DNA of 64,000 bases, taken from Campylobacter anatolicus (lineage in GTDB: Bacteria > Campylobacterota > Campylobacteria > Campylobacterales > Campylobacteraceae). The notes below the pieces were generated by a model. The model was not told where the DNA came from and did not search any database. It saw nothing but the letters and a program-made list of their open reading frames with translations. The stretch lies in assembly GCF_018145655.1 (NCBI RefSeq), contig NZ_JAGSSY010000003.1:186001-250000 (forward strand), given 5' to 3'. The position numbers were made by a program, and so were the translations under genes. Shown here piece after piece: positions 17,847-27,952 of this stretch; position 1 is the first letter of the stretch, and every line of letters starts with the position of its first letter.

Positions 17847-18315
17847 ATGCCCTTTTTAGCTTCTCAAACAATGGATGAAACGGCACGCCATTTACACGCA
17901 CATCGGCGATAGTCGTGATAAAATTTGTATCCCTATTCCAACGAGGCACAAGATGATAATGTACGTGCTCAGCTATCCCAGCACCAGCAGCAGCTCCGAG
18001 ATTCATACCGATATTTACCCCCTCAGCCCTTAGCTCACGCTTTAAAATTTGAACTCCACAACGCACAAAATAACTCATCTCTTGCCAAGTTGTCTCATCT
18101 AGATCTTCGATTTTATCTGTATGTTTAAATGGTATCACCATAAAATGCCCAGGCGAATATGGAAATAGATTCATTACACAAAAGCAGTGCTTAGCACGAA
18201 AAAGCACACCTGTTTTATCGTCATCTTCTGGGCGATTTATCACATCACAAAATACGCAACCATCGACTTTTTGACTAAAATACTCACTTCTCCAAGGTGC
18301 ACAAATATGTTGCAT
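17830..18315 (-). CDS. HIT family nucleotide hydrolase/transferase
   Basis: A 161-residue histidine-triad protein. The active-site HVHYHLVPRW (HxHxH) is at about 116-125, and the N-terminal CVFCDVINRPEDDDK with FRAKHCFCVMNLFPYSPGHFMVIP is the usual HIT framework. CxxC near residue 21 with a downstream His suggests the structural zinc site found in some family members. Substrates are AMP-linked nucleotides (AppppA-like or AMP-lysine), not identifiable from sequence. ATG shares one base with the trpC stop (TAATG), and the 3' end overlaps mnmH. Confidence 0.9.
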   Translation of the reverse strand: MQHICAPWRSEYFSQKVDGCVFCDVINRPEDDDKTGVLFRAKHCFCVMNLFPYSPGHFMVIPFKHTDKIEDLDETTWQEMSYFVRCGVQILKRELRAEGVNIGMNLGAAAGAGIAEHVHYHLVPRWNRDTNFITTIADVRVNGVPFHPLFEKLKRAFGELA

Positions 18316-19103
18316 TATCTCCCCTCCTTTATTTGTTTGACAGCATCTAAGATATTTTCACATCTCATAAAATGCTCACCTATCAAAAACGCATCAACAC
18401 CAATTTTATTTAAATTTAAAAGCTGTTCATATTTTTCCAATCCGCTTTCTGCAACTATTATTTTGCCCTGCGGAAGTAGAGGTATGAGCTTCTCACAAAG
18501 GCTCATATCCATACTAAAATCATCTAAATTTCGGTGATTAATGCCAATTATATTTGCTCCTGCATAGACCGCCTTTTTTACATCATCTACATCGTGCGTC
18601 TCAACAAGCACTTCAAGCCCCAAATTAAAAGCGTATTCTAATAGCTCCTTTAACTCACGCGAACTTAAGGCTTTTGCGATAAGAAGTATAAAGTCAGCAC
18701 CATAAACAAGTGCTTCTAAAATTTGATACTTATCCACGATAAAATCCTTGCGAAGTAGCGGAGAACCACAATACCTGCGAATTTGAGTGATAAACTCTAC
18801 ATTGCCCTTAAACCAATGCGGCTCAGTCAGAACACTAATAGCGTTTGCACCGCTAGTCTCATACTCTTTTGCGATTACTATTGGCTCAAAATTTTCACGT
18901 ATCACGCCTCTGCTTGGACTTGCCTTTTTTACTTCAGCTATTATGCGTAGTGGCTCATCGGCAGTACTTTTTAATACACTTATGACATCCCGTGGAACAT
19001 ATGGATTAAAAGCCAACGAGCGTCCCAGCCACTCCATTGGAAAGTCTATTTTGCGTTTTTCTAAGTCCTGTTTTGTTCTCTTTATTATCTCATCAAGTAT
19101 CAT
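18315..19103 (-). CDS. trpC: Indole-3-glycerol-phosphate synthase
   Basis: TIM-barrel enzyme that closes the indole ring in tryptophan biosynthesis, here a stand-alone 262-residue protein not fused to TrpF. Motifs: [13 protein letters not shown] with the catalytic Lys, [33 protein letters not shown] and VAESGLE with the phosphate-binding [10 protein letters not shown] near the end. The other trp genes are absent from the window, so trpC is separated from its pathway and embedded in a mixed operon. It overlaps the TPR gene upstream (ATGA) and the HIT gene downstream. Confidence 0.95.
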   Translation of the reverse strand: MILDEIIKRTKQDLEKRKIDFPMEWLGRSLAFNPYVPRDVISVLKSTADEPLRIIAEVKKASPSRGVIRENFEPIVIAKEYETSGANAISVLTEPHWFKGNVEFITQIRRYCGSPLLRKDFIVDKYQILEALVYGADFILLIAKALSSRELKELLEYAFNLGLEVLVETHDVDDVKKAVYAGANIIGINHRNLDDFSMDMSLCEKLIPLLPQGKIIVAESGLEKYEQLLNLNKIGVDAFLIGEHFMRCENILDAVKQIKEGR

Positions 19104-20362
19104 TTTGCTAACCTTTTATCTAAATTTATTATGCAATTTCGTATATCATGCAGATGTTTTTGAGCCTCTTGAGAGCCTGAAAATTCGCTATCTTCCATAG
19201 CTTTTAGCATTATACTTTTAGCCTTTTTACACTCTCCAAGTTTAAAATATCCCCAAGCGAGTGAGTCTTGATAGTAAGGAGAGTTTGGCTCTAGCTCTAA
19301 CGCTTTTTCAACTAGTCCTATGCCCTTTCTCACGTCTATGCCACGATCTATCAGCAAGTAACCATAGTAGTTTAGATATATGGCATTATCAAGCTTAACG
19401 ACACTTGATTCAAAATTTGCTATTACATTTTGAAGTTGTTTTTCATTGATGTTTTCCCTGTGCATCTCGTATTCATATATTGCCATAAGTGCGAGCAACT
19501 CGACATCACGAGTTTGATTATAAAGCTTTGCTGCTAATACATACGCATCACCATAGTTTGACATCGCGACATAAAGTTGCATAAGCATTTTTTCATTATA
19601 GTTATGCTTTTTAAGAAATTCTATCGCACCTTTTATATCTTTTTTATAAACAAAAATTTCAACCGCCTTATCAAGATAACTACTATCCAAACTAATCTCA
19701 TAGAGTTTTTCATATATCTGTATCATATTATCTAGCTCACCGCGAGATAGATATTGATCTAACAATATCCCACAAACTGCTATAGTGCAGCCATTTTCTT
19801 GCCTAAAATCTTCAAGATACTTCAATGCCTCATTTTGGTTATCAAGGCGATTTAACAATACATCAGCTATACGCAAAACGCTATCTTCACTTTTGCTTAA
19901 AGAATAAGCCTCTTCAAAGTATTTAAGTGCCATTATACTATCATTTTCAAGCATACATATTGTACCTAATATTATGATATTTTGGACGCTTGGTTCACGA
20001 GTGACAAGATCTTTAATTATCTGACGTGCTATACTAAAACGCTTATGATTGACAAAATCAGCAACCTTTATACGTATAAAATCACTATCTTCTTTTAACA
20101 CCTTGCTGCTAATTTTTAAAAGCCTATCAAAGTCTTTATCCTGCGAAACAAATGCAAGTTTTAATGCCTCTTTTAAATATGTGTTATGCTTTGTTTCGTT
20201 ATAAAGCCCCTCATAAACAACTATCGCACTCCGTGTATCTCCGCTATCTTGAAACATCAGTGCTTGCATTATCTTTAAATCTTCATCTTCATTTGCAAAT
20301 ACAACCTTGATAAAAACAGCAAAAATAATATAAAATTTTATAAAAATCTTACGCCGATACAT
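19100..20362 (-). CDS. Exported TPR-repeat protein
   Basis: A 420-residue protein with an N-terminal signal or anchor (hydrophobic residues about 8-22, ending VVFA) followed by about ten helical hairpin repeats of TPR type. The clearest are [34 protein letters not shown] and, at the C-terminus, [39 protein letters not shown]. Expected in the periplasm as a protein-protein scaffold; function unknown. The start overlaps the preceding gene by 25 bp and its stop overlaps trpC, placing it in the same long operon. Confidence 0.75.
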   Translation of the reverse strand: MYRRKIFIKFYIIFAVFIKVVFANEDEDLKIMQALMFQDSGDTRSAIVVYEGLYNETKHNTYLKEALKLAFVSQDKDFDRLLKISSKVLKEDSDFIRIKVADFVNHKRFSIARQIIKDLVTREPSVQNIIILGTICMLENDSIMALKYFEEAYSLSKSEDSVLRIADVLLNRLDNQNEALKYLEDFRQENGCTIAVCGILLDQYLSRGELDNMIQIYEKLYEISLDSSYLDKAVEIFVYKKDIKGAIEFLKKHNYNEKMLMQLYVAMSNYGDAYVLAAKLYNQTRDVELLALMAIYEYEMHRENINEKQLQNVIANFESSVVKLDNAIYLNYYGYLLIDRGIDVRKGIGLVEKALELEPNSPYYQDSLAWGYFKLGECKKAKSIMLKAMEDSEFSGSQEAQKHLHDIRNCIINLDKRLAK

Positions 20363-20715
20363 TCTTTCTCAAGTTCCTTTAAATTTGTTAAAAAATATTC
20401 CCAAAATGGAAAACTCACGCACTGCGACGGACGATACTCGTAAATACTGCAGTTTTTATTAATCTCATCAAAAAATACACAAGCAAAACCGCCATTATAG
20501 GACTTCTCTTTTATGCTATATTTTGCTCCGACATTTATCAAAAACTCTCGCCTAAACTCATCTATATTTAAATTTAAATGTTGGCTTAAAGTAGCCATCT
20601 CTTCCTCGTCTATCCATATATAGCCACTCTCACCAGTGCAACACTTGCCACCACAACTGTCACAAAAACTTGTATCAAATTCATAACAAAACCCTTGCTG
20701 CTTTATCACTGCCAT
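20338..20715 (-). CDS. YkgJ-family zinc/iron-chelating cysteine-cluster protein
   Basis: A small 125-residue protein with the cysteine pattern of the YkgJ (UPF0153) family: CDSCGGKCC at about 18-26, then CVFFDEINKNCSIYEYRPSQC, and the typical FPFW after the last cysteine. The cysteines are thought to hold a metal ion or cluster; the function is unknown. It overlaps the methyltransferase upstream by 10 bp and the TPR gene downstream by 25 bp, so it is firmly part of the operon. Confidence 0.85.
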   Translation of the reverse strand: MAVIKQQGFCYEFDTSFCDSCGGKCCTGESGYIWIDEEEMATLSQHLNLNIDEFRREFLINVGAKYSIKEKSYNGGFACVFFDEINKNCSIYEYRPSQCVSFPFWEYFLTNLKELEKECIGVRFL

Positions 20716-21407
20716 AGCTCACTCTTTGTCTGTGCTTTACTAAAAATTCGCTTTGCCTCATCACTAAAATCATCTCCGCACATCATAAAAAGTGGTGGTG
20801 CAATCTTACACTTTGAATGAGATGACTTTTTAACGTGAAATATAACCAGATTTGCGTCTTTATTTGCTTTTGAATGGATAAATTTAATGCAAATAGGCGT
20901 CATTTTAAACTCCTTTAAAATAGCAAAAATTTCCGCCAAACTCGCTACATCATAGCAAAATATCATCTCTCCACGTGGTTTTAAATTTGAATTTACACTT
21001 TGTATAAAATCACGCAAAGGTAGGTGCGTGGCATAACGACTAATCGCGATATGCTCGTTTGTGCTTTTACTTACTCCATCGTGATAAAATGGCGGATTTG
21101 AGATGATTAGATCAAATTTACTCTCGCTTTTAAATTTAGTAAAATCAGCATGAATAAACTTAGCTTCAAGCGAATTCGTATTAGCATTTTGTCTTGAAAG
21201 CTCTAAATTTATCTCTTGAATATCAAGCAAGCTTAAATTTATGCCATCAAAATCACGTTTTAGCAAAAGCCCAAGTATCCCACATCCGCACCCAACATCA
21301 AGCACTTCACCTTTAAAATATGGCTTTAAAATTTTTGAGATAAAGTCGTAAAGAACTAGTGTATCGCTATTGTATCGGTAAGCATTATCAAGTTGAGCTA
21401 GTATCAT
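20706..21407 (-). CDS. SAM-dependent methyltransferase, TrmN6/YfiC-like
   Basis: A 233-residue class I methyltransferase. SAM motif I VLDVGCGCGILGLLL is at about 36-50, an acidic LLDI loop follows, and motif IV reads IISNPPFYHDG at about 100-110, the N-P-P-F signature of N6-adenine or small-ribosomal/tRNA amine methylation. Overall it resembles the tRNA1(Val) A37 N6-methyltransferase group. The substrate is inferred only. It overlaps the coiled-coil gene upstream by 4 bp. Confidence 0.8.
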   Translation of the reverse strand: MILAQLDNAYRYNSDTLVLYDFISKILKPYFKGEVLDVGCGCGILGLLLKRDFDGINLSLLDIQEINLELSRQNANTNSLEAKFIHADFTKFKSESKFDLIISNPPFYHDGVSKSTNEHIAISRYATHLPLRDFIQSVNSNLKPRGEMIFCYDVASLAEIFAILKEFKMTPICIKFIHSKANKDANLVIFHVKKSSHSKCKIAPPLFMMCGDDFSDEAKRIFSKAQTKSELWQ

Positions 21408-23647
21408 CTATACACTTTTATGACAAATCCGCGAATATTATCTTTAATAATCACATCCGAGCTAAAACTAATCCTTGCAAAATCACCAAATTCATCTCTT
21501 AAAAGTTGCTCTGCCACCTTTGAACGTTCTTTACCAACGCCGTAATTTACATAATTATTCAACCGGCCAAGGTCGTCTTTTTTGATATTTTGAGTTACAT
21601 TTTGAGGTAGAACAAAATTTCTTTTATCAACGATTGGCACGATTTCATAGATATAGTTTGAGTTAAATCGTTGCAAAAACTCACTTACACGATTTTTACA
21701 CATCACACTTATCTTGCTATTTGCATCCATATCATTACAAGTGATAGATGAGATCAGCACTAGTTTTGTAGGCGTTTCAGGCTTAGTTTGAGCCTGAAGG
21801 ATCATCTTTAAGTTTATATTTTCATCTTCAAGCTCATCTTGTTTATTTAAATTTTGTTCTATATCCTTTTGTAGCTCAGCGATCTGGGCATTAATATCAT
21901 TTTTAAAAGACTTTGAGTTTAGTTGAGCTATCTTTAAATTTAACTGCTGTATAGTTTTATTGCTCTCTGCTAAGCTTGTTTTTGCTAAATTCAATTCATT
22001 TTGTAACGTTTGCATATATTTTATTGCACCTTTGTTGGTTATCTCTTTTTCCAACATTGCGATTTGTTGGCGTAAAATTTCATAATTTTGCATATCAATC
22101 TTAAGCGTTCGCTTTTGTATCTCATTTTCGCTCTGTCTGGCACTTAGTTCTGATTTTAATATACTTATATTATTTTCTAAATTTCTTATATTTTCATTTT
22201 TAGCTTCGATAGTATTTTTAAGCTTATTTAAACTATCATCAGCTTTATTTAAACGAATCTTATATGAGTTTATAGTTTCATTTGCTTCACTTATTATTTT
22301 ATTTTTTTTATTTAAGTTTTCATTTAAAATTTTAAGCTTATTTTGTGAGTTATCAAGCTCATTAATCGCGTTATTAAGCTTTATATTAAGCGATATTATG
22401 CTAGCATTTTTATCATTGTTTTGGCTCTCTAACTTTGAAATTTGAGAGAAATTTGAGCTTACCTCTTTTTTAAATTTCTCTATTATATCACGACTTGATC
22501 GTAGCTCTTGCTCTATCTTGGTATTTTTGTCTTTTAGCTCATCGTAGCTTTTTTTAAGCGTTGTTAAACTCGCATTTAGCTCCAAATTTTGTCCACTATA
22601 GTCCTTAACGGTTAAACTTTGATTATTTAAATTTCTTTTTAATTCATTTAATTCAAATACGCTATTTTGAAATGCTGTTTGGTTTGCATCTATAGCTGAT
22701 TTAAGATCTAAAATTTCATTTGACTTTTTAGACAGTTCATCTTCTAGTGTAAGTTTTTGCATCTCAAAACCATCTTTTATACGCTCAAGCTCCTTATCGT
22801 ATGAAAATTTAATATTTTGCATATCATTTTTACTTTGAGTTAGTTCATTTTTAAGAATTTCAATATATTTTTTGCTCTCGTCTGTGTTTTTGCTTATATT
22901 GTTTTCAAGTTCTGATATATGTATATTTTTTTGTGTTATTTGCGTATTTAACTCATTATTTTTAGCCTTAAGATCAGTAAAATTTGCCTCAGCTACTTGG
23001 CGAAAATGACCAAACTCATTTACAAGAGCCATAATCTCTTTTTCATCACTTAGTTTAGTGTCATTTATCAAATTTTCAAGGTCGATTATCTTTTTTTCAT
23101 ACCCTTTTGAGCTTTCAATCATATCAGCCTGTGCTTCATTTAGTCGTTTTGTGAGTATCTGGATATTTTCAAGGTGTTGTGCTTCTAACTCATTTAGCTT
23201 TCGCTCATTATCAGCTAAAATTTCATTTTTCTCATCTTCTATACTATTTTTCATTTGACTGATTTTTGTAATAAAGTCTAAATTTTTTTCGCTTATATCT
23301 ATATTGTCTTGTGCTAAAATAGCATTTTTCTCACTTAGCTCACGCACTTTAGATTGAAGCTCTTCTATATTATTGCTTAGTGGTTTATCATCTTTTACAC
23401 TAAAATTTTCAGTATAGCTTTTTGGAGTTATATATCCACCATATTCATAAAGGTCTTCTTTACTGATATATTTTTGTTTCTCTTCATCTGGCAAATTTGC
23501 AAACGTTATGGCATAAATTTTCTGCGTCTCTTCACTTAAAGTTGAATTAACTTCAGCTTTTTGAAATTTAAAAATATCAAACTCAAATCCAACTAACATC
23601 AAAAAAACTGTGATAATAGCAACAAATGAAGCTTTTAAAAAATTCAA
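21404..23647 (-). CDS. Membrane-anchored long coiled-coil protein
   Basis: A 747-residue protein with one N-terminal membrane helix (about 6-24) and more than 500 residues of nearly continuous coiled coil (about 85-625), rich in Lys, Glu, Asn, Ser and Leu. The C-terminal 120 residues form a separate globular domain starting LVLISSITCNDMD, with VGKERSKVAEQLLRDEFG near the end, which faintly recalls OmpA-like peptidoglycan-binding domains. Orientation suggests a periplasmic rod able to span the envelope. No known function; SMC-like names would reflect only coiled-coil similarity. It lies 3 bp downstream of the oxidoreductase gene and is a large, odd member of this operon. Confidence 0.75.
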   Translation of the reverse strand: MNFLKASFVAIITVFLMLVGFEFDIFKFQKAEVNSTLSEETQKIYAITFANLPDEEKQKYISKEDLYEYGGYITPKSYTENFSVKDDKPLSNNIEELQSKVRELSEKNAILAQDNIDISEKNLDFITKISQMKNSIEDEKNEILADNERKLNELEAQHLENIQILTKRLNEAQADMIESSKGYEKKIIDLENLINDTKLSDEKEIMALVNEFGHFRQVAEANFTDLKAKNNELNTQITQKNIHISELENNISKNTDESKKYIEILKNELTQSKNDMQNIKFSYDKELERIKDGFEMQKLTLEDELSKKSNEILDLKSAIDANQTAFQNSVFELNELKRNLNNQSLTVKDYSGQNLELNASLTTLKKSYDELKDKNTKIEQELRSSRDIIEKFKKEVSSNFSQISKLESQNNDKNASIISLNIKLNNAINELDNSQNKLKILNENLNKKNKIISEANETINSYKIRLNKADDSLNKLKNTIEAKNENIRNLENNISILKSELSARQSENEIQKRTLKIDMQNYEILRQQIAMLEKEITNKGAIKYMQTLQNELNLAKTSLAESNKTIQQLNLKIAQLNSKSFKNDINAQIAELQKDIEQNLNKQDELEDENINLKMILQAQTKPETPTKLVLISSITCNDMDANSKISVMCKNRVSEFLQRFNSNYIYEIVPIVDKRNFVLPQNVTQNIKKDDLGRLNNYVNYGVGKERSKVAEQLLRDEFGDFARISFSSDVIIKDNIRGFVIKVYR

Positions 23648-23650
23648 AAA

Positions 23651-24607
23651 TTATCCTCTTTTTGCAATGATATCTTGTATGACTTTATGAGCATGATTAA
23701 GTGCTACAACGATAGAACCACCATTTTTTAGCACTATATCACCACCTACATAAAGCCCGGCTATATCACTCTCAAAATTCTCATTTACGATAGGATTACC
23801 CTTCTCATCCATCTTTATAGAACATCTTTGTAAAAAATCAACTGGACTTGACCCACCGATAGCATATATTATACGGTCATAAAACCTCACCTTTCCATTT
23901 GTATAAGTTACCTTTACCTTACCTGATTCATTTTCTAGCTCGGACACATCGTGATTTAGTCTAACTCTGATATTATTATGCTTTTCAAGTTCAAAAAGTG
24001 CCTCTTTATTCGTATCATTTACACGCAAGAAACTATCCTTTCTGTATGCGATAGTGGTGTCGTTATAAACACAAAGCTCTATGGCATACTCAACTGCCGA
24101 GTTTCCACCGCCTACGACTAAAACCTTCTCACCCTTTGAGCAGTTATCAAGGTTAAAATTTATCACATTATTTAATGACGGTGGTATTTTATAATCAGGC
24201 TTATTTGGTCGCCCCATTTTGCCGATACTTATCATAACATTTTTGGCTTCGTATCTCGCTCTTGCCGTTGTTATAACAAAGATATCATTGACTTTTTTTA
24301 CACTCTCAACTTCTGAGTTAAAGTGTGCCTCTATCTTTTCATCATCAAGCAACTTATCAAAATAATCAAGCGTGCTCTCTTTTGTGCCATCTTCAAATGC
24401 CACGACTCCGTGTATAGTACTGTCTTGTCCCTTGTACTCCTTATCTACACGCTTATTGTCCTTATAAAATTTACGTATAGTTTGGCTATGGTTGTCCCCT
24501 TTTTCTAACAAAAGAACATCTTTTAAACCATTTTTTGTCGCTTCTACAACCGCTGCTATACCGCAAGGACCACCACCTACGACAACTATATCATAGACGT
24601 TTGACAT
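23651..24607 (-). CDS. NAD(P)/FAD-dependent oxidoreductase, YpdA/thioredoxin-reductase fold
   Basis: A 318-residue flavoprotein with two Rossmann dinucleotide sites: VVVGGGPCGIAA at about 8-19 for FAD and VLVVGGGNSAVEYA near 162-175 for NAD(P)H, plus the C-terminal GLYVGGDIV that closes on FAD. The redox-active CxxC of thioredoxin reductase is missing, so it is not a classical TrxB; the pattern fits YpdA-like or ferredoxin/flavodoxin-NADP reductases. The electron acceptor is unknown. It is the first gene of the eight-gene minus-strand operon ending with mnmH. Confidence 0.82.
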   Translation of the reverse strand: MSNVYDIVVVGGGPCGIAAVVEATKNGLKDVLLLEKGDNHSQTIRKFYKDNKRVDKEYKGQDSTIHGVVAFEDGTKESTLDYFDKLLDDEKIEAHFNSEVESVKKVNDIFVITTARARYEAKNVMISIGKMGRPNKPDYKIPPSLNNVINFNLDNCSKGEKVLVVGGGNSAVEYAIELCVYNDTTIAYRKDSFLRVNDTNKEALFELEKHNNIRVRLNHDVSELENESGKVKVTYTNGKVRFYDRIIYAIGGSSPVDFLQRCSIKMDEKGNPIVNENFESDIAGLYVGGDIVLKNGGSIVVALNHAHKVIQDIIAKRG

Positions 24608-24680
24608 TATATCTCCCTTAATTGATATTTTTATTGATAATTTAACAGAAAATAGATTAAAATTTAAGAAATTTTATAAA

Positions 24681-24696
24681 GACCGCCGAAGCGGTC
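24681..24696 (-). terminator. Terminator of aroF with UUCG tetraloop
   Basis: GACCGC (24681-24686) and GCGGTC (24691-24696) pair perfectly; on the minus strand the loop reads TTCG closed by C-G, an exceptionally stable tetraloop, and is followed by TTTATAAAATTT. It lies 4 bp past the aroF stop. Confidence 0.8.
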
Positions 24697-24700
24697 AATA

Positions 24701-26041
24701 CTAGCCTTTTTTTACAAAGTCAGCTATCAAAAATGCTAGTTCAAGGGCTTGATCTGCATTTAGTCTAGGATCGCACTGCGTCTCATACCTATCGGATAGA
24801 TCTTGTTCGCTTAGCCTAAACGCACCACCCGTGCATTCTGTTACGTCCTGCCCTGTCATCTCTAAATGAACACCACCTGGATGCGTCCCCTCCGCACGAT
24901 GAATTTCAAAAAAGCTCTTAACTTCACTTGTAATTTTAGCAAATTCACGAGTTTTGTAGTTGTTTGATGTCTTTATTGTGTTACCGTGCATTGGGTCTGT
25001 GCTATAAAGGATATTTAGTCCCTCGCGTTTTAACTCACGTAAAATTTGTGGTAGCTTATCGCCTATCTTATCTGCACCCATTCTAATGATAACGTTTAGT
25101 CGCCCTGCTTCGTTGCTTGGGTTGAGTTTTGCAGCTAGTTTTTTAACATCATCAGCAGTTGCATTCGGTCCTATCTTTACACCAAGTGGGTTTTTAACTC
25201 CACTTAAAAAATGCACATGAGCGTCATCAATACCACGAGTTCTCTCCCCTATCCAAAGCATATGTGCCGAGCAATCATACCACTCACCAGTTAAGCTATC
25301 TTCACGTGTTAAAGCCTCCTCATAAGGCAATAAAAGTGCTTCGTGAGATGTATAAACAGCAGTTTGATTAAGCGTTGGAGTATTTTGTGAATTTAACCCA
25401 ACTGCCTCCATAAACGCTAAAGTCTTAGTAAGCTCGTCGGCTAGTTTTGCATATCTTTCGCCTATCTCTGGACGTTTTATAAAGCCCAAATTCCACTTAT
25501 GCACCTGATGAAGGTCAGCCAAACCACCTCGAGAGAATGAACGAAGTAAATTCATCGTAGAGGCACTTTGGTAATAAGCCTCAAGCATTCGTGCAGGGTC
25601 AGCTACACGAGCAACCTCATTAAAGTCAAAGCCATTTATTATATCTCCGCGATAGCTTGGTAAACTTATGCCATTTATATCTTCATAATCACTACTTCTA
25701 GGCTTTGCAAACTGTCCTGCCACGCGACCGACCTTAACTACAGGGGAGCCACCTGCAAATGTAAGAACTATCGCCATTTGCAAAAGTAGCTTAAACATAT
25801 CACGAATGTTGTTTGCACTAAAATTTGAAAAGCTCTCAGCACAGTCGCCACCTTGGAGCAAAAACGCTTTACCTTCACAAGCTCTAGCCAGATCTTGCTT
25901 TAAATTTCTAGCCTCACCAGCAAAAACAAGCGGCGGCATCGTCTTTAACCTACTCTCAACCCTTTTAAGTTCATCTAAGTTTTCATATTTTGGTTGTTGT
26001 AAAATTTTATACTCTCTCCAGCTTTCACGACTCCAGCTCAT
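24701..26041 (-). CDS. aroF: Class II 3-deoxy-7-phosphoheptulonate (DAHP) synthase
   Basis: First enzyme of the shikimate pathway, joining phosphoenolpyruvate and erythrose 4-phosphate. The 446-residue sequence is of the plant-like class II type: [17 protein letters not shown] at the start, [43 protein letters not shown] and [22 protein letters not shown]. Metal ligands (Cys in GGDC, His in DPMHGNT, Glu in HLEMTGQ) are present. No regulatory extension is seen. It is monocistronic: a UUCG hairpin terminator follows, and the divergent rarD pair starts 132 bp upstream. Confidence 0.96.
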   Translation of the reverse strand: MSWSRESWREYKILQQPKYENLDELKRVESRLKTMPPLVFAGEARNLKQDLARACEGKAFLLQGGDCAESFSNFSANNIRDMFKLLLQMAIVLTFAGGSPVVKVGRVAGQFAKPRSSDYEDINGISLPSYRGDIINGFDFNEVARVADPARMLEAYYQSASTMNLLRSFSRGGLADLHQVHKWNLGFIKRPEIGERYAKLADELTKTLAFMEAVGLNSQNTPTLNQTAVYTSHEALLLPYEEALTREDSLTGEWYDCSAHMLWIGERTRGIDDAHVHFLSGVKNPLGVKIGPNATADDVKKLAAKLNPSNEAGRLNVIIRMGADKIGDKLPQILRELKREGLNILYSTDPMHGNTIKTSNNYKTREFAKITSEVKSFFEIHRAEGTHPGGVHLEMTGQDVTECTGGAFRLSEQDLSDRYETQCDPRLNADQALELAFLIADFVKKG

Positions 26042-26132
26042 TTTTCGTCCTAATTATTAAAATTAAAAGCTTGATTATATCACGGTAAACTTAAATAAAA
26101 AATCGTTAATACATAATTAAAGATAAAAAGCC

Positions 26133-26138
26133 TATAAT
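26133..26138 (+). promoter_or_regulatory. -10 box of the rarD pair
   Basis: TATAAT at 26133-26138 with the first rarD start at 26174; AAGAAGG at about 26156-26162 is the ribosome binding site. No clear -35 box, as usual in Campylobacter. Confidence 0.5.
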
Positions 26139-26173
26139 CACACTTTTATAAATTTAAGAAGGTAAAATCAAAA

Positions 26174-27061
26174 ATGCATCTAAATGATAAACAACAAGGT
26201 CTTATTTTTGCAATTAGTGCATTTGTAATGTGGGGGTTTTTACCACTATTTTTTAACCTTTTTGATAAAAATGTAGATGCGTATGAGATCTTGGCTCACC
26301 GTATTATTTGGTCGTTTTTATTTCTTACTATAGCCTTAATTACACTAAAAAAATTTAAAAATATCAAAATTTTATTGCAAAATCATACAATATTAAAGGC
26401 TCTTTTTATTAGCGGTGCTCTTATTAGTATCAACTGGGGAGTGTATGTTTATGGTGTAAATAATGGTAAAATTTTAGAAAGTAGCATAGGATATTTCATA
26501 AATCCTTTGATGAACATGCTCTTTGGTGTGATATTCTTTAAAGAACGCTTAAATACGATCTCAAAAATAGCAATGTTTATTGTTATTATAGCAATCATGG
26601 TTCAGATTTACGCACTTGGTAGATTACCACTTATTGCGATCATTTTACCTTTGTCATTTGCACTTTATGGCTCTGTTAGAAAGCATATAAATGTTGCGGC
26701 GACAGACGGACTTTTTATTGAGACTTTACTCATTTCTCCGATTGCTATCGGATACATTTTATATCTTGCATTTATTGGTCAAGGGCATTTTATGAGTAGC
26801 TCAAACTCAATACTTATGATAATTTCAGGCATAACAACAATCATTCCTTTGATATGTTTTAATGCTGCAACATCACGTATAAATTTAAGCACAATAGGCT
26901 ACTTACAATACATCAGTCCAACGATAGGAATGCTTTGTGCGGTATTTGTATTTGGCGAGAATTTAGATATTTATAAGATAATATCGTTTACGCTTATTTG
27001 GTTTGCACTTTTTCTTATCGGTACAAATGGATTTTTACATAAATTTAAAGGACAAAAATAG
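26174..27061 (+). CDS. rarD: RarD-type EamA family permease (first copy)
   Basis: A 295-residue polytopic inner-membrane protein with about ten helices. The RarD signature FVMWGFLPLFFN with YEILAHRIIWS opens the protein, followed by NWGVYVYGVNNGKILESSIGYFINPL and, in the second half, STIGYLQYISPTIGMLCAVFVFGE. The family is placed in the drug/metabolite transporter superfamily; no substrate is established. The next gene, a clear paralogue, starts immediately after its stop codon. Confidence 0.88.
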   Translation: MHLNDKQQGLIFAISAFVMWGFLPLFFNLFDKNVDAYEILAHRIIWSFLFLTIALITLKKFKNIKILLQNHTILKALFISGALISINWGVYVYGVNNGKILESSIGYFINPLMNMLFGVIFFKERLNTISKIAMFIVIIAIMVQIYALGRLPLIAIILPLSFALYGSVRKHINVAATDGLFIETLLISPIAIGYILYLAFIGQGHFMSSSNSILMIISGITTIIPLICFNAATSRINLSTIGYLQYISPTIGMLCAVFVFGENLDIYKIISFTLIWFALFLIGTNGFLHKFKGQK

Positions 27062-27952
27062 GTGAAAAATAGCGAAAAAACAGATAAAATAGGTCTTATA
27101 TACGCACTATCAGCTTTTGTGCTATGGGGCTTTTTAGTCGTATTTTTTAAACAATTTGAAGGTGTAAATCCATACGAGATAGTCGCTCACCGCATTTTGT
27201 GGTCAGTGATAGTGCTGTTTATCTTATTAGCTTGGCTTGGACGCCTTAAAAGTGTTAGAGCAAATTTATTAAATTTTCGTGTAAGCTTTTGGCTTTTTGT
27301 AAGTGGTTTTGCTCTTGCTCTAAGTTGGTGTATTTTTGTGTATGCAGTAGATAATGATCTAGTTTTAGAGGCAAGTTTGGGTAATTTTATAAGCCCTATA
27401 TTTTCTATATTAATAGGGTATTTTATACTCAAAGAACAGCTTAGCTTTGGTGCGAAAATTTCATTTTTTATTGTTATGATTGCTATTGGTATTCAAGTGG
27501 TTGCAGTCGGGACACTTCCTATTTTGGCAATCTCTTTAGCGGCAATTGTCTCTGTTTATGCCTTAATTAGAAAAAAGGTCAAAATCGGTGCATTGGAGGG
27601 GCTTTTTATAGAAAATTTACTCATTTCACCTATCGGTATCGCATATATTTTCTATCTTATTAGCGTAGGAGATAACCATTTTAATCTAGATAAAAATGGA
27701 ATGTTATTAATCCTTTGTGGTCCAGTTACAATCGTGCCACTACTATTTTTTACTGCCGCAACAAAGCTAATCAGCTTAAGCACCATAGGTTATACTCAAT
27801 ACATAAATCCAAGTATCTCTATGCTTTTAGCTATTTTTGTATATAATGAGAGCATAGCTACCTACAAATTAGTCTCATTTTGCCTTATCTGGCTCGCTCT
27901 TTTTGTAGTTAGTGCTTATGGAATTTACACATATAAAAAGGATCATAGGTGA
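27062..27952 (+). CDS. RarD-type EamA family permease (second copy)
   Basis: A 296-residue paralogue of the preceding gene with the same landmarks (FVLWGFLVVFFKQF, YEIVAHRILWS, LEASLGNFISPIF, STIGYTQYINPSISMLLAIFVYNE). The start is GTG 27062, directly abutting the upstream TAG, so the two are cotranscribed and may form a heteromer or have divergent substrates. This is a tandem duplication; the copies have clearly diverged, so it is not recent. The stop overlaps the next gene by 4 bp (GTGA). Confidence 0.86.
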   Translation: MKNSEKTDKIGLIYALSAFVLWGFLVVFFKQFEGVNPYEIVAHRILWSVIVLFILLAWLGRLKSVRANLLNFRVSFWLFVSGFALALSWCIFVYAVDNDLVLEASLGNFISPIFSILIGYFILKEQLSFGAKISFFIVMIAIGIQVVAVGTLPILAISLAAIVSVYALIRKKVKIGALEGLFIENLLISPIGIAYIFYLISVGDNHFNLDKNGMLLILCGPVTIVPLLFFTAATKLISLSTIGYTQYINPSISMLLAIFVYNESIATYKLVSFCLIWLALFVVSAYGIYTYKKDHR

